DNA of 14,570 nucleotides from Chloroflexota bacterium (GCA_016196905.1 JACPWV010000054.1:1-14570); one strand, 5' to 3'; positions 6,681 through 13,932 are shown, counted from the stretch's first letter. Notes: a model not told the origin generated them from the letters alone. Numbers and translations: made by a program.

Positions 6681-7991
6681 GCCGAAGCGCTGGCCGAGGA
6701 CATCTTCCAGGTTCGGTCGGCCGATCTCCTCTAACTCGTAGCGCACGCGCTGGGCGGGCACCTCCAAGCGAACGACTCGACGCAGGTCGATGGGCGTGGC
6801 GATAAGCACCAGATCGCAAGGGGTAGCCTGAATGGTCGCCCGTAGCTCTTGGATCTGCCGATCACCGTAGCCCATGGCGGGCAGGACCGCCCCAGTGGTC
6901 GGGTAGCGGCGATAAGTCTCGCGGATGGAGCCCACGGCGTGTGGCCGCGGATCGACGATCTCTGCCGCGCCGAAGCGCTGGGCCGCGATCCATCCCGCTC
7001 CGTAAGCCATCTCGCCGTGGGTGAGGGTGGGCCCATCTTCCACCACCAAAACGCGTTTCCCGCGAATGGCCGTTGGATCCTCCACGCTGATGGGGGAGGT
7101 GGCATCGACCACCACCGCCTTGGGGTTGACCGCAGCGATGTTGCGATGGACCGTCTCGATATCCTCCTCTTTGGCGGTGTCAACTTTGTTCACCACCACC
7201 ACATCGGCCATGCGCAGGTTGGCCTCCCCCGGGTGGTAGCGCAGCTCGTGCCCGGGGCGGTGAGGGTCGGCCACCACGATGTGGAGATCGGGTCGAAAGA
7301 AGGGCAGATCGTTGTTACCCCCGTCCCACAAGATAATTTCGGCCTCGCCTTCCGCTTGGCGGAGGACCTCGGCGTAATCTACTCCGGCGTAGACGATGGT
7401 CCCGCGGTCGAGGTGGGGTTCGAACTCCTCCCGTTCCTCGATGGTGGTGTCGTAGCGATCCAGATCCTCGTAAGTGGCGAAGCGTTGGACGCGCTGTGCG
7501 ACCAGATCGCCGTAGGGCATGGGATGGCGGACTATCACCACCTTCTTGCCGCGCCGGCGCAAAATGTCCGAGACGCGCCGCGAGGTTTGGCTCTTGCCGG
7601 CGCCGGTGCGCACGGCGCACACCGCCACCACCGGAACGCGCGCTTTCAGCATGGTCGCCTCGGGGCCCAGCAGTCGGAAGTCGGCCCCCGCCGCCAGGGC
7701 CTGCGAGGCCGCGTGCATCACGTGCTCGTGGGAGACGTCCGAATAGGCGAAGACCACCTGGGTCACGCCATTCTTGCCGATCAGGGAGGCCAGTTCCTCT
7801 TCGGGATAGATGGGAATGCCACGCGGATAGCGGAGCCCCGCCAGCTCTGGTGGGTAGATACGGCCTTGGATATTGGGAATCTGGGTGGCGGTGAAGGCCA
7901 CCACCTCGTAATTAGGGTTGTCCCGAAAATAAACATTGAAATTGTGGAAGTCGCGCCCGGCGGCGCCCAGGATGATTACTCGATCGGGCAT
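6678..7991 (-). CDS. COG2403 P-loop GTPase-like protein (cyclic 2,3-diphosphoglycerate synthetase family)
   Basis: 437 residues. It opens with a Rossmann-like segment (RVIILGAAGRDFHNFNVYF) that is the hallmark of COG2403, followed by a P-loop (AVRTGAGKSQTSR, K133 of this start), a DGGNND motif (about 223-228) and NKVD (268-271), the guanine-recognition-like NKxD. The C-terminal third (GAGWIAAQRFGAAEIVDPRP, PAMGYGDRQIQEL) is also typical. Archaeal relatives include cyclic 2,3-diphosphoglycerate synthetase; bacterial members have no established role. ATG at 7989-7991 is preferred on homology; a GTG at 8000 lies only three bases after AAGGAG and would add three residues. It sits between the CoA-transferase and thiolase-like genes in one leftward run, so a link to that pathway is possible but unproven. 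Confidence 0.85.
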   Translation of the reverse strand: MPDRVIILGAAGRDFHNFNVYFRDNPNYEVVAFTATQIPNIQGRIYPPELAGLRYPRGIPIYPEEELASLIGKNGVTQVVFAYSDVSHEHVMHAASQALAAGADFRLLGPEATMLKARVPVVAVCAVRTGAGKSQTSRRVSDILRRRGKKVVIVRHPMPYGDLVAQRVQRFATYEDLDRYDTTIEEREEFEPHLDRGTIVYAGVDYAEVLRQAEGEAEIILWDGGNNDLPFFRPDLHIVVADPHRPGHELRYHPGEANLRMADVVVVNKVDTAKEEDIETVHRNIAAVNPKAVVVDATSPISVEDPTAIRGKRVLVVEDGPTLTHGEMAYGAGWIAAQRFGAAEIVDPRPHAVGSIRETYRRYPTTGAVLPAMGYGDRQIQELRATIQATPCDLVLIATPIDLRRVVRLEVPAQRVRYELEEIGRPNLEDVLGQRFG

Positions 7992-8085
7992 CGATCCCAC
8001 TCGCTCCTTCGCGTAGTTAGATCGCTATCGAACCCATTCGATTAGCTCAGCTAGCTCAGCAAGTCGCCGAGGCATGCTGGGCGGG

Positions 8086-8859
8086 CTATTCGCGGCCGCC
8101 CAGGAAGATGCCCTGGGGATCGAACTGCTCGCGCAAGAGGTGCAGTTCTTCATCGGTAGGGGGTTCGGTCTCACGGACATCCGGTGAGATAGCGATCTCC
8201 CAGGAGACGTTTTGCTTGATCTTCTCGATGCTGATCCCGGGGTGATGTGACTCCAAGTATATCTCGCGGTTCTCGTCAAAGGCGTAGATGCCTAGATTGG
8301 TGATGACCTTGGCCGGCCCGCCCCGGGGCAGCCCGGCCGCCTCGCGGGTGCCGGGAGGCCCCAACCAGCCCGGGGTGGTGATGTAATCCACTTGCTCCAC
8401 GAACTTGCGTTTATCCTGGGCCATCATAATCACCGTGCGCTTGGCCAGGCTGCCGATGTCGTTTCCGCCGCCGCTCCCCGGCAGCCGCACTTTGGGGTGG
8501 TAGTAGTCGCCGATGACCGAGGTGTTGATGTCGCCGTATTTGTTGATCTGGGCAGCGCCCAGGAACCCCACATCCACCCAGCCGCGCTGCAGGATGGTGC
8601 CCAGGGCCTCGGTGAGGCCGCAGCACATGGCCGCCCCCGGCACCAAGCAGCCATCCCCGATGCTCACCGGGGTGCGTTTGGGCCGCGCGTCCACGATGCC
8701 GGCCTCGTAGATCAGGATGGCGTTGGGCGCATGCAGGGCCTTGGCCAGCATCGCCCCCAGCATGGGCAGCCCAGTGCCGATGAAGGCGATCTCGCCATCT
8801 TGGATCTGGCGGCTGGAAGCCACCGCCATCAGTTCGGCGAGTGAGAATTTCGTCGCCAT
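8086..8859 (-). CDS. CoA-transferase subunit B (glutaconate CoA-transferase type)
   Basis: 257 residues that follow Acidaminococcus GctB closely: GTGLPMLGAMLAK (28-40), GDINTSVIGDYYHPK, GSGGGNDIGS, TVIMMAQDKRKFVEQVDYIT, TPGWLGPPGTRE. The catalytic Glu that carries the CoA thioester in family I transferases (Glu54 of GctB, in VESG) aligns with E52 in YEAG, so the active site appears intact. That separates it from the IpdB ring-opening hydrolases, which lack this Glu. The gene starts three bases after the stop of subunit A, as expected for an obligate heteromer. Its likely job is to move CoA from a donor such as acetyl-CoA onto a carboxylic acid feeding the acyl-CoA genes to its left; the acid is not identified. 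Confidence 0.93.
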   Translation of the reverse strand: MATKFSLAELMAVASSRQIQDGEIAFIGTGLPMLGAMLAKALHAPNAILIYEAGIVDARPKRTPVSIGDGCLVPGAAMCCGLTEALGTILQRGWVDVGFLGAAQINKYGDINTSVIGDYYHPKVRLPGSGGGNDIGSLAKRTVIMMAQDKRKFVEQVDYITTPGWLGPPGTREAAGLPRGGPAKVITNLGIYAFDENREIYLESHHPGISIEKIKQNVSWEIAISPDVRETEPPTDEELHLLREQFDPQGIFLGGRE

Positions 8860-8862
8860 CGC

Positions 8863-9804
8863 TCAGTACCCATAGTTTACCGGATCCGACATGTACGGTT
8901 TAGCCCGCAGTCGATCCAGACGATCTTTCCCCAGCTTCTCCAGGTATCCCTGGTGGCTGCCTGGACCATAAACCCAATCCTCCAAATACCTTTCGAAGCC
9001 CTCGCGGGTTCGAGTCACCTCCGCGTACATCTTGCGGTACTCGAGATCGAGGTCGTAATAGCCCTGGCATTGATAGGGATGAGAACCATAAGGGGCGATG
9101 ACGATGGCGGAGACCATGAAGCTGGGGAGAATGGTGCGGTTGGGATCGCGGCGCACGATTTCGCTGTCCACTATCTCTTCCACCTCCACCACCACCTGCT
9201 GGGCCGCACGCGCGCCCCACTCGTCGTCGCCGATGGGGCCCCAGATCTGGACATTGCCGTCCTCATCGCAGCGTTGGGCATGCACGAAGGCCACGTCCAC
9301 CGGGCAGGCGGGCAAGAGCATCACCTTCTCGCCGCTGAAGGGATCCTCCATGAGGTGGGCTTTTTTCTCGCGAAAGGCGTGGTAGCGAACCAGATCAGAA
9401 CCTAAGTGGCTCTTGACCGGCATGAAGGGCACGCCCATGGCCGCCGCCATGAAGCGCGCGGTCATGCCGTAGTTGGAGTACTCCTCGATTTTTATTTTGA
9501 GTGGGATCCCCTGCTCGTAGGCGCGGCGATAATTGTGGGCCAGTCCCAGAGCCTCCAGGCCGAAATACGATCCTTCCAACTGGGAAGCCACCCCGGCGCC
9601 CACCATGACATCTCCATCCTCGGTGAAGCCGGAAAGGATAAAGGTGATGTTTTTCCGTCTCTGGCGGATGGTCTCGTTGATCAGCGCGAAGGGTTTCCTC
9701 AGGCCGATCCCCCCCGAACGGAGCCGGATGCCGTCCACGACGAAGGTCTCCACCGCCTCGCGCTCGCTCATGATCTTGCTGGAGACTTTTCGGATGCGAT
9801 GCAT
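8863..9804 (-). CDS. CoA-transferase subunit A (glutaconate CoA-transferase type)
   Basis: 313 residues resembling GctA across the length: SGGIGLRKPFALINE, EEYSNYGMTARFMAAAMG, PFMPVKSHLGSDL, VDVAFVHAQRCDEDGNVQIWG, RRDPNRTILPSFMVSAIVIAPYGSHPYQCQGYYD. It forms the CoA-binding half of the transferase with the next gene. The ATG at 9802-9804 follows AAGGA at about 13 bases; an internal ATG 33 bases downstream has no better signal. It starts only 27 bases after the stop of the MerB-family gene, on the same strand, so it may be transcribed through from the housekeeping block, or have its promoter within the MerB gene; no clear promoter was recognised. Confidence 0.93.
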   Translation of the reverse strand: MHRIRKVSSKIMSEREAVETFVVDGIRLRSGGIGLRKPFALINETIRQRRKNITFILSGFTEDGDVMVGAGVASQLEGSYFGLEALGLAHNYRRAYEQGIPLKIKIEEYSNYGMTARFMAAAMGVPFMPVKSHLGSDLVRYHAFREKKAHLMEDPFSGEKVMLLPACPVDVAFVHAQRCDEDGNVQIWGPIGDDEWGARAAQQVVVEVEEIVDSEIVRRDPNRTILPSFMVSAIVIAPYGSHPYQCQGYYDLDLEYRKMYAEVTRTREGFERYLEDWVYGPGSHQGYLEKLGKDRLDRLRAKPYMSDPVNYGY

Positions 9805-9831
9805 GGGCTCAATTCGTCCTTAGATTCAGCC

Positions 9832-10512
9832 CTAGATCTGCCAGAACTCGCCGGTCAGCTCGAGAGACTCGCAAGCAGCGGCGAGCTCCTCCCGGGTCGG
9901 GCGGCCATCATCGATGTCCAGACGATGGGTATACAAGAGTCGCGAGAGTCCTATGAGCTGCGACCAGCTTACTGTTACGCCCTTCTTATCGGGACGGCTT
10001 TCGATCCAGGTATGCAGATGTTCTTCAGACCTGAAGAAGCACATATTGGCTCAGGTATCGACGATGTCCTGCCACCAGCGCGCCGCTGGAACGCCAAAGT
10101 GGATGACGACGGTCGGCGGATCGATCTTCGCGATGCCTCCCGCCTCGAGTCGCACGTCAATGGCCTCGGCGCAATCTGGGCAGACCGCCTGGATGTGGAT
10201 CGGCTCGCCCAGCACGACGTGAAAGGCCACCGCGTCCCAGGCGCAGTTGGCAAAGTAACGCACTCCATCCACGGTTTCGACGCGATAGGGCGTGGGCAGA
10301 GCAGAGAAGGGCATGGCCATCAAGATCTGGGTGGTATCGCTGAGGAGCACCCACTGGCGCTCGCGGGCCAACTCCCGCAGGGCAGCCTCGACCTCGCCCA
10401 AGGGCCACTCCAGAGTGCGCGCGATCTCATCTAGGGTGGGTGCCCGCCCCTGGCGCAAAAAATGCGCGTAGACAAACTGGCGAACTCGCGGTGGCGATAA
10501 GCACCACAGCAT
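9832..10512 (-). CDS. merB: Alkylmercury lyase (MerB) family protein, probable selenoprotein with in-frame UGA
   Basis: 226 residues when the TGA at 10051-10053 is read through. The N-terminus is a winged-helix-like segment (LSPPRVRQFVYAHF, PTLDEIARTLEWP), followed by the MerB core: FSALPTPYRV, YFANCAWDAV and CPDC (111-114), VIHFGVPAARWW. Against E. coli MerB, C90 and D93 match the catalytic Cys96 and Asp99. The TGA (codon 154, DIVDT-TGA-ANMCFF) falls exactly on catalytic Cys159 of FCCHVHFF. The frame then continues with conserved FFRSEEH, HRLD and LTGEFW to a TAG. A SECIS-like hairpin follows the TGA. MerB splits C–Hg bonds with two thiols and an Asp; a selenol there would bind Hg or another soft metal strongly. 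The start ATG lies 86 bases inside tatC and lacks a strong Shine-Dalgarno. The alternative is a pseudogene with a TGC/TGT to TGA change. Actual substrate is not known. Confidence 0.82.
10018..10050 (-). promoter_or_regulatory. Candidate bacterial SECIS element
   Basis: On the mRNA strand, UUCUUCA (10038-10032) pairs perfectly with UGAAGAA (10027-10021) and closes the loop GGUC (10031-10028), giving an AGGUCU apex. The outer AUG or GUG can pair with CAU (10020-10018) around a small bulge. The first loop G is 19 nt after the UGA; in E. coli fdhF the same GGUC loop follows at 18 nt, and bacterial SECIS elements usually fall in the 16-37 nt range. The stem is built from Phe-Phe-Arg-Ser-Glu-Glu codons, with AGG for Arg and TCT for Ser where GC-rich codons might be expected, consistent with selection on the RNA. 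Confidence 0.75.
10051..10053 (-). other. In-frame UGA, predicted Sec codon (position 154)
   Basis: This TGA interrupts an otherwise continuous MerB-family frame at the place where homologues have the catalytic Cys. TGA is used as a normal stop by many other genes here (tatA, tatC, nusB, fabG, fabD, CPBP protease, both DUF35 genes), so a genome-wide UGA-to-amino-acid code is ruled out and context-dependent recoding is required. Confidence 0.75.
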
Positions 10513-11080
10513 GCCGCCGATAATGACGCAGGAAGGCGGGGGAGACGATTCCCAGCTTGGCCAGGAAGAAGATCGCCAGCGGGGTCTCGAAGACCAACCC
10601 CATCGCCAACAGGAAGGTCGTCACGAAGGAGAGGTAAGGGGAGACCGCCCAGGTCTGGGCGATGACGTCGCTGAGGAAGCCCTGCAAGTAGCGCACCGCG
10701 AAGGGGAGTATGACCAGGGCGGCGAAGCCCACCCCCAGGGCAAAGGAAACCCAGGCGGCGGGGACGAAGATCATGAGGTAGCGTCGTTCCTGGTCCGTCA
10801 AAGCCGGGAGCAGGAAGCGGACCAACTGGTAGACGATGACCGGCATGGCCAGCACCACTCCACTGATCAATGAGACCCTGAAAAAGGCGATGATCGTCTC
10901 GGTGGGGCTGAGGGCCACCAGGCGGCCCTCTCCGATGGGCGCAACCAGTAGCAGCATGAGGGGCTTGGCAAAAGCCAGGCTCAACGCGGTGGTCATAGCC
11001 AGGGCGGCCAGGGAGATGAGCAGGCGCGAGCGCAGCTCCTGCAGGTGCTCCAGGATCGTCAGGCGCCGATGTTCGCTCAT
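10427..11080 (-). CDS. tatC: Sec-independent protein translocase TatC, C-terminally shortened
   Basis: 217 residues of TatC, the multi-spanning receptor that binds twin-arginine signal peptides. Recognisable parts are the N-terminal HLQELRSRL (12-20), the FFRVSLISG loop, PALTDQERRY (92-101), the Glu of GLVFETPLA (E165) and LGIVSPAFLRHYRRHAVVLI (176-195). In normal TatC the last motif is followed by a TPxDP-like loop and a sixth membrane helix. Here the frame changes to ATASSPVCLRAFFAPGAG and stops, while the MerB-family gene begins in another frame at 10512. TM6 is therefore missing, either through a deletion or recombination that joined the two genes, or because this lineage has a short TatC. 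The start overlaps the tatA stop by ATGA, so the two are translationally coupled. Confidence 0.88.
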   Translation of the reverse strand: MSEHRRLTILEHLQELRSRLLISLAALAMTTALSLAFAKPLMLLLVAPIGEGRLVALSPTETIIAFFRVSLISGVVLAMPVIVYQLVRFLLPALTDQERRYLMIFVPAAWVSFALGVGFAALVILPFAVRYLQGFLSDVIAQTWAVSPYLSFVTTFLLAMGLVFETPLAIFFLAKLGIVSPAFLRHYRRHAVVLIATASSPVCLRAFFAPGAGTHPR

Positions 11081-11310
11081 GGGTTGTCCTTCCGGCGCGC
11101 CTGAGGGCCTGGATCAGGGCGGGGCTCCTCGGAGACGGTGCCCAGTTCCTGGGTCAGTTCGTCCATTAACTCCTGAGATGTTTTTCTGAGCTGCCGCAGG
11201 GTGCGGGCCACTGTGGTGGCGATCTCGGGGAGCTGGGCGGGGCCGAAGACGAGCAGTGCGATGATCCCAATCGCCAGCAACTCACCCAGCCCGACGCCGA
11301 ATATGTCCAT
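11077..11310 (-). CDS. tatA: Twin-arginine translocase TatA/TatB-family subunit
   Basis: 77 residues: a short N-terminal transmembrane helix (GELLAIGIIALLVFGPAQLPE, Glu at residue 10), the hinge FGPxxLPE, an amphipathic helix (IATTVARTLRQLRKTSQELMDEL) and a charged tail. This is the pore- or linker-forming partner of TatC. The Glu in the membrane helix and GPAQLP hinge look somewhat TatB-like, so TatA or TatB cannot be separated by eye. The ATG at 11308-11310 begins just after the nusB stop; the longer open frame upstream is only a shadow of nusB. Its stop overlaps the tatC start (ATGA). Confidence 0.92.
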   Translation of the reverse strand: MDIFGVGLGELLAIGIIALLVFGPAQLPEIATTVARTLRQLRKTSQELMDELTQELGTVSEEPRPDPGPQARRKDNP

Positions 11311-11314
11311 GAGC

Positions 11315-11731
11315 TCAGGCCCCCCGCGGACTGGGTTGCGCAGCGAAGGTCCCCAGCGCACCGTTGACGAAGCGCCGGGAGCTGTCGCTGCCGAATAGCT
11401 TGGCCAGTTCCACCGCCTCGTTGATGGCCACCTTAAGCGGAGTCTCCGGCTCGTGAAGGATCTCGTAGATGGCCAGGCGCAGGATGTTGCGGTCGATGGG
11501 CGCCATTTGGGCGACAGGCCACTCGGGCGCGATCTGGCTGATGAGAACATCCAAGCGCGCCCGATGTTCCCATGCCCCCTTCACAAGGCGACGGGCGAAC
11601 TCGACGCCCTCCTCGGGCAGGTCGTCCTCCTCCTGGCGTTGGGCGAGTACCACCTCGGCGGCGTGCCCGGCCACATCCACCTCGTACAAGGTTTGCAGGG
11701 CAACGGCGCGTGCTTTTCGTCTAACCTTCAC
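11315..11731 (-). CDS. nusB: Transcription antitermination factor NusB
   Basis: 138 residues, the usual NusB size, with the Arg-rich N-terminus (VRRKARAVALQTLYEVDV) that binds boxA RNA and the conserved helices PIDRNILRLAIYEIL (77-91), KVAINEAVELAKLFGSDSS (99-117) and RFVNGALG. With NusE (S10) it binds boxA RNA in rRNA operons and supports antitermination. The start is a GTG at 11729-11731 overlapping the end of the Asp23-family gene by 11 bases; the MKVRRKAR opening is typical, so the start is good. An Asp23 gene ahead of nusB is a common order in Gram-positive and related bacteria. Confidence 0.96.
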   Translation of the reverse strand: MKVRRKARAVALQTLYEVDVAGHAAEVVLAQRQEEDDLPEEGVEFARRLVKGAWEHRARLDVLISQIAPEWPVAQMAPIDRNILRLAIYEILHEPETPLKVAINEAVELAKLFGSDSSRRFVNGALGTFAAQPSPRGA

Positions 11732-12182
11732 GGGACGCTCGCGGTGAGCCGGGGGCCACGTCTTGGATGTGCACGTTCACCTCGCTCACGGGCAGGCCCA
11801 CCATCTCCTGGATGGCCCGCGAGATCTCGCCTTGGAGGCGCTGTCCCAGGCGATAGAGGTTGACGTTCCGCTGGGCGACGATGTAGAGATCCACGGTCAC
11901 CATCCCGTCCTCCACCTGGACGCGCGCCCCGTGGGGTTCCGGCCGAAAGCCAGGCCGGGGGGATAAGGAGGACTCGGGTCGAAGGCGCGGCGAGCTCCAC
12001 CAGAGATTTAGTCGCTGTCTGCGGCCCGCATGGGCCATGCCCGCCACCCCCGGCGTGCTGAGGGCCACCCGTCGAGCGATGGTGACCAAGACCTGCGGGG
12101 CGAGGATGATCGTCCCCATTCTGCCCACGCCTTGACCGGTTTGTGCATTCATCGACTTTTTCTTACCCTTGGCCACGGACAT
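11721..12182 (-). CDS. Asp23/Gls24-family envelope stress protein
   Basis: 153 residues with the Asp23 domain: TIILAPQVLVTIARRVALSTPGVAGM near the N-terminus, then VEDGMVTVDLYIVAQRNVNLYRLG, and a closing EMVGLPVSEVNVHIQDV. Between them is an Arg/Pro/Ser-rich insert (about 25 residues) that is longer than usual. These proteins lie under or in the cell envelope and are linked to stress tolerance; biochemical role is not settled. The start is uncertain: ATG at 12182 begins two bases past the fabG stop (translational coupling), whereas ATG at 12152 has a purine-rich AAGAAAAAG leader. The gene overlaps nusB by 11 bases. Confidence 0.88.
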   Translation of the reverse strand: MSVAKGKKKSMNAQTGQGVGRMGTIILAPQVLVTIARRVALSTPGVAGMAHAGRRQRLNLWWSSPRLRPESSLSPRPGFRPEPHGARVQVEDGMVTVDLYIVAQRNVNLYRLGQRLQGEISRAIQEMVGLPVSEVNVHIQDVAPGSPRASREG

Positions 12183-12184
12183 CC

Positions 12185-12934
12185 TCACAGCATGGTCATG
12201 CCGCCGTCCACGCACAGCACCTGACCGGTGATATAGGAGGCCTCATCGGAGACCAGGAAGGCCACCGCGTTGGCGACATCCTCCGGGGTCGCCGGGCGAC
12301 CGAGGGGAGTCAGCTTGATAAATTGATCGACTAACTCGGGGGGGAGGTCGCGGGTGAGATCGGTGGGGACGTAGCCGGGGGCCACGGCGTTGGCGGTGAT
12401 GTTGCGCGAGCCCAGCTCCTTGGCCACCGCCTTGGTGAAGCCGACCAGGCCTGCCTTGGCCGCGGAGTAATTGGCCTGCCCGGCTTGTCCCGCCAGCCCA
12501 GAGATAGAAGTGATGTTGACGATGCGCCCGTAGCGCTGCTTGAGCATGGCCCGCTGGGCAGCCCGGGTGCAGTTGAAAGCGCCGCGCAGGGTGGTGTCGA
12601 TCACCGCGTTCCAATCCTCGTCCTTCATGCGCATGAGCAGCGTATCGCGCGTGGTCCCCGCGTTGTTGACCAGGATGTCCAGCCTAGCGAAGGCCTTCAG
12701 GGTGGTATCGATTAGGTTCTGGGCTTGCTGCGCATCGCGCACGTCGCCACGCAAGGCAATACACTCTCCGCCCCGCTGCTGGATCTCCGCGACGACACTC
12801 TCGGCGGCAGCGCGGTTGGACTGATAATTGATGGCCACCTTGGCCCCTCGCTCGGCCAGTTTCAGAGCGATGGCTCGGCCGATGCCGCGTGACCCTCCCG
12901 TAACTAAGCCCACCTTGCCGCTTAGATCGATCAC
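12185..12934 (-). CDS. fabG: 3-oxoacyl-[acyl-carrier-protein] reductase FabG
   Basis: 249 residues, the normal length for a short-chain dehydrogenase. The NADPH site TGGSRGIG (12-19), NNAG (90-93), the catalytic Ser in ITSISG (S143) and YSAAK (Y156, K160) are all present, as is the C-terminal SYITGQVLCVDGGM. It reduces beta-ketoacyl-ACP in the elongation cycle of fatty-acid synthesis. The start is a GTG at 12932-12934 with GAGGG five bases upstream. fabD ends 16 bases before it, so the two form the core of a fatty-acid operon; acpP and fabF are not next to it. Confidence 0.96.
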   Translation of the reverse strand: MIDLSGKVGLVTGGSRGIGRAIALKLAERGAKVAINYQSNRAAAESVVAEIQQRGGECIALRGDVRDAQQAQNLIDTTLKAFARLDILVNNAGTTRDTLLMRMKDEDWNAVIDTTLRGAFNCTRAAQRAMLKQRYGRIVNITSISGLAGQAGQANYSAAKAGLVGFTKAVAKELGSRNITANAVAPGYVPTDLTRDLPPELVDQFIKLTPLGRPATPEDVANAVAFLVSDEASYITGQVLCVDGGMTML

Positions 12935-12950
12935 TGTTGCCCTCGGACGA

Positions 12951-13910
12951 TCAGGAGCCCGTGGTCGCCAGCGTCTTCTCCAGCGAGTCGTTATCCGATA
13001 CGTTGAGCACCTTCACTTGGCCATCGATGCGCTTGACCAGGCCGGAGAGCACCCTCCCCGGCCCCACCTCGATGAAGCAATTCACTCCCTCGGCGATCAT
13101 GCGCTGGATGGATGCGGTCCAGCGCACCGAGCCGATGAGCTGCTGGATCAGCTCCTGGCGGATCTCCTCCGGGTAGGTGATGGGCTCCGCGGTCAGGTTA
13201 GCCACCAGCGGGATCGAGGCCTCGCCGATGGGCGCTCGCGCGATGGCCTGGGCCAGGCCCCGGGCGGCAGGCTCCATGAGCGGCGAGTGGGCGGCGATGC
13301 TCACCGCCAGGGTCAATACCTTGGCCGCGCCGCGCTGGCGGGCCAAGCGCATCGCCTCCTGCAAGGCGTCCCGCTCCCCGGAGATCACCACCTGCCCAGG
13401 GGAATTATAGTTGGCCACGGCTAGAAGCGAAAGGCCCCCGCTTAACCGGCTGTTCACCGTGCGGCAGATCTCCTGGACGGCAGCGTCTTCCAAGCCCAAG
13501 ATGGCGGCCATCCCGCCTGGTCGGCGCTGCCCGGCCTCCTGCATCAACCGTCCACGCTCCCGAACCAGGCGAATTGACTCGGCGAAGGGGAGCGAGCCGG
13601 CTACCACCAGGGCCGTATACTCCCCCAGGCTGTGCCCGGCCACAAAGGCAGCGCGCTTTTCGAATCCGCGCGCGCGCAGCGCCTCCCAGCAGGCCAGGCT
13701 GGCCACCAGGAGGGCCGGCTGGGTGTTGATGGTATCGTCCAGTTCTTCAGCCGGGCCTTGAAAGATGGTTCGCGAGAGGGGGGTTCCGAGGATCTCATCG
13801 GCCTGGGCGAGTACGGCCTGGGCCTGACTGTAGGCCTCGGCCAGGTCGCGTGCCATGCCCACTTGCTGGGAGCCCTGGCCAGGAAAAAGGAGGGCGATCT
13901 GTTCACTCAC
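12951..13910 (-). CDS. fabD: Malonyl-CoA:ACP transacylase FabD
   Basis: 319 residues with FPGQGSQ (9-15), the nucleophile motif GHSLGE (S94), the conserved Arg in RERGRLMQEA, the catalytic His (H208, AVSIAAHSP) and EVGPGRVLSGLVKRI near the end. It loads malonyl groups onto ACP for fatty-acid synthesis. The start is a GTG at 13908-13910 with AGGG about seven bases ahead. It follows rpmF by 76 bases that hold a hairpin, and leads into fabG. Confidence 0.96.
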   Translation of the reverse strand: MSEQIALLFPGQGSQQVGMARDLAEAYSQAQAVLAQADEILGTPLSRTIFQGPAEELDDTINTQPALLVASLACWEALRARGFEKRAAFVAGHSLGEYTALVVAGSLPFAESIRLVRERGRLMQEAGQRRPGGMAAILGLEDAAVQEICRTVNSRLSGGLSLLAVANYNSPGQVVISGERDALQEAMRLARQRGAAKVLTLAVSIAAHSPLMEPAARGLAQAIARAPIGEASIPLVANLTAEPITYPEEIRQELIQQLIGSVRWTASIQRMIAEGVNCFIEVGPGRVLSGLVKRIDGQVKVLNVSDNDSLEKTLATTGS

Positions 13911-13932
13911 CGCTTTTCCCTAGACGCAAAGG

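Noticed and set aside
8040..8062. TAGCTCAGC tandem repeat resembling a tRNA D-arm
   Set aside because: Only a 9-bp direct repeat; no acceptor stem, anticodon arm or TTCGA arm can be placed around it on either strand.
8086..9804. IpdAB-type ring-opening hydrolase instead of a CoA-transferase
   Set aside because: The B subunit keeps the catalytic Glu (E52 in YEAG) and matches GctB motifs throughout, which IpdB does not.
9832..10044. A separate 70-residue gene downstream of a MerB-like gene
   Set aside because: It is in the same frame as the upstream part, lacks its own Shine-Dalgarno, and equals the conserved C-terminal region of MerB-family proteins, so it is the part after the UGA.
9832..10512. 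Organism-wide use of UGA as a sense codon
   Set aside because: UGA ends many normal-length genes in the window, including tatA, nusB, fabG and fabD.
11310..11550. Long N-terminal extension of TatA (frame open to 11550)
   Set aside because: The extension is low-complexity Arg/Ser/Pro-rich and is the shadow of nusB in another frame; the TatA domain begins at the ATG at 11310.
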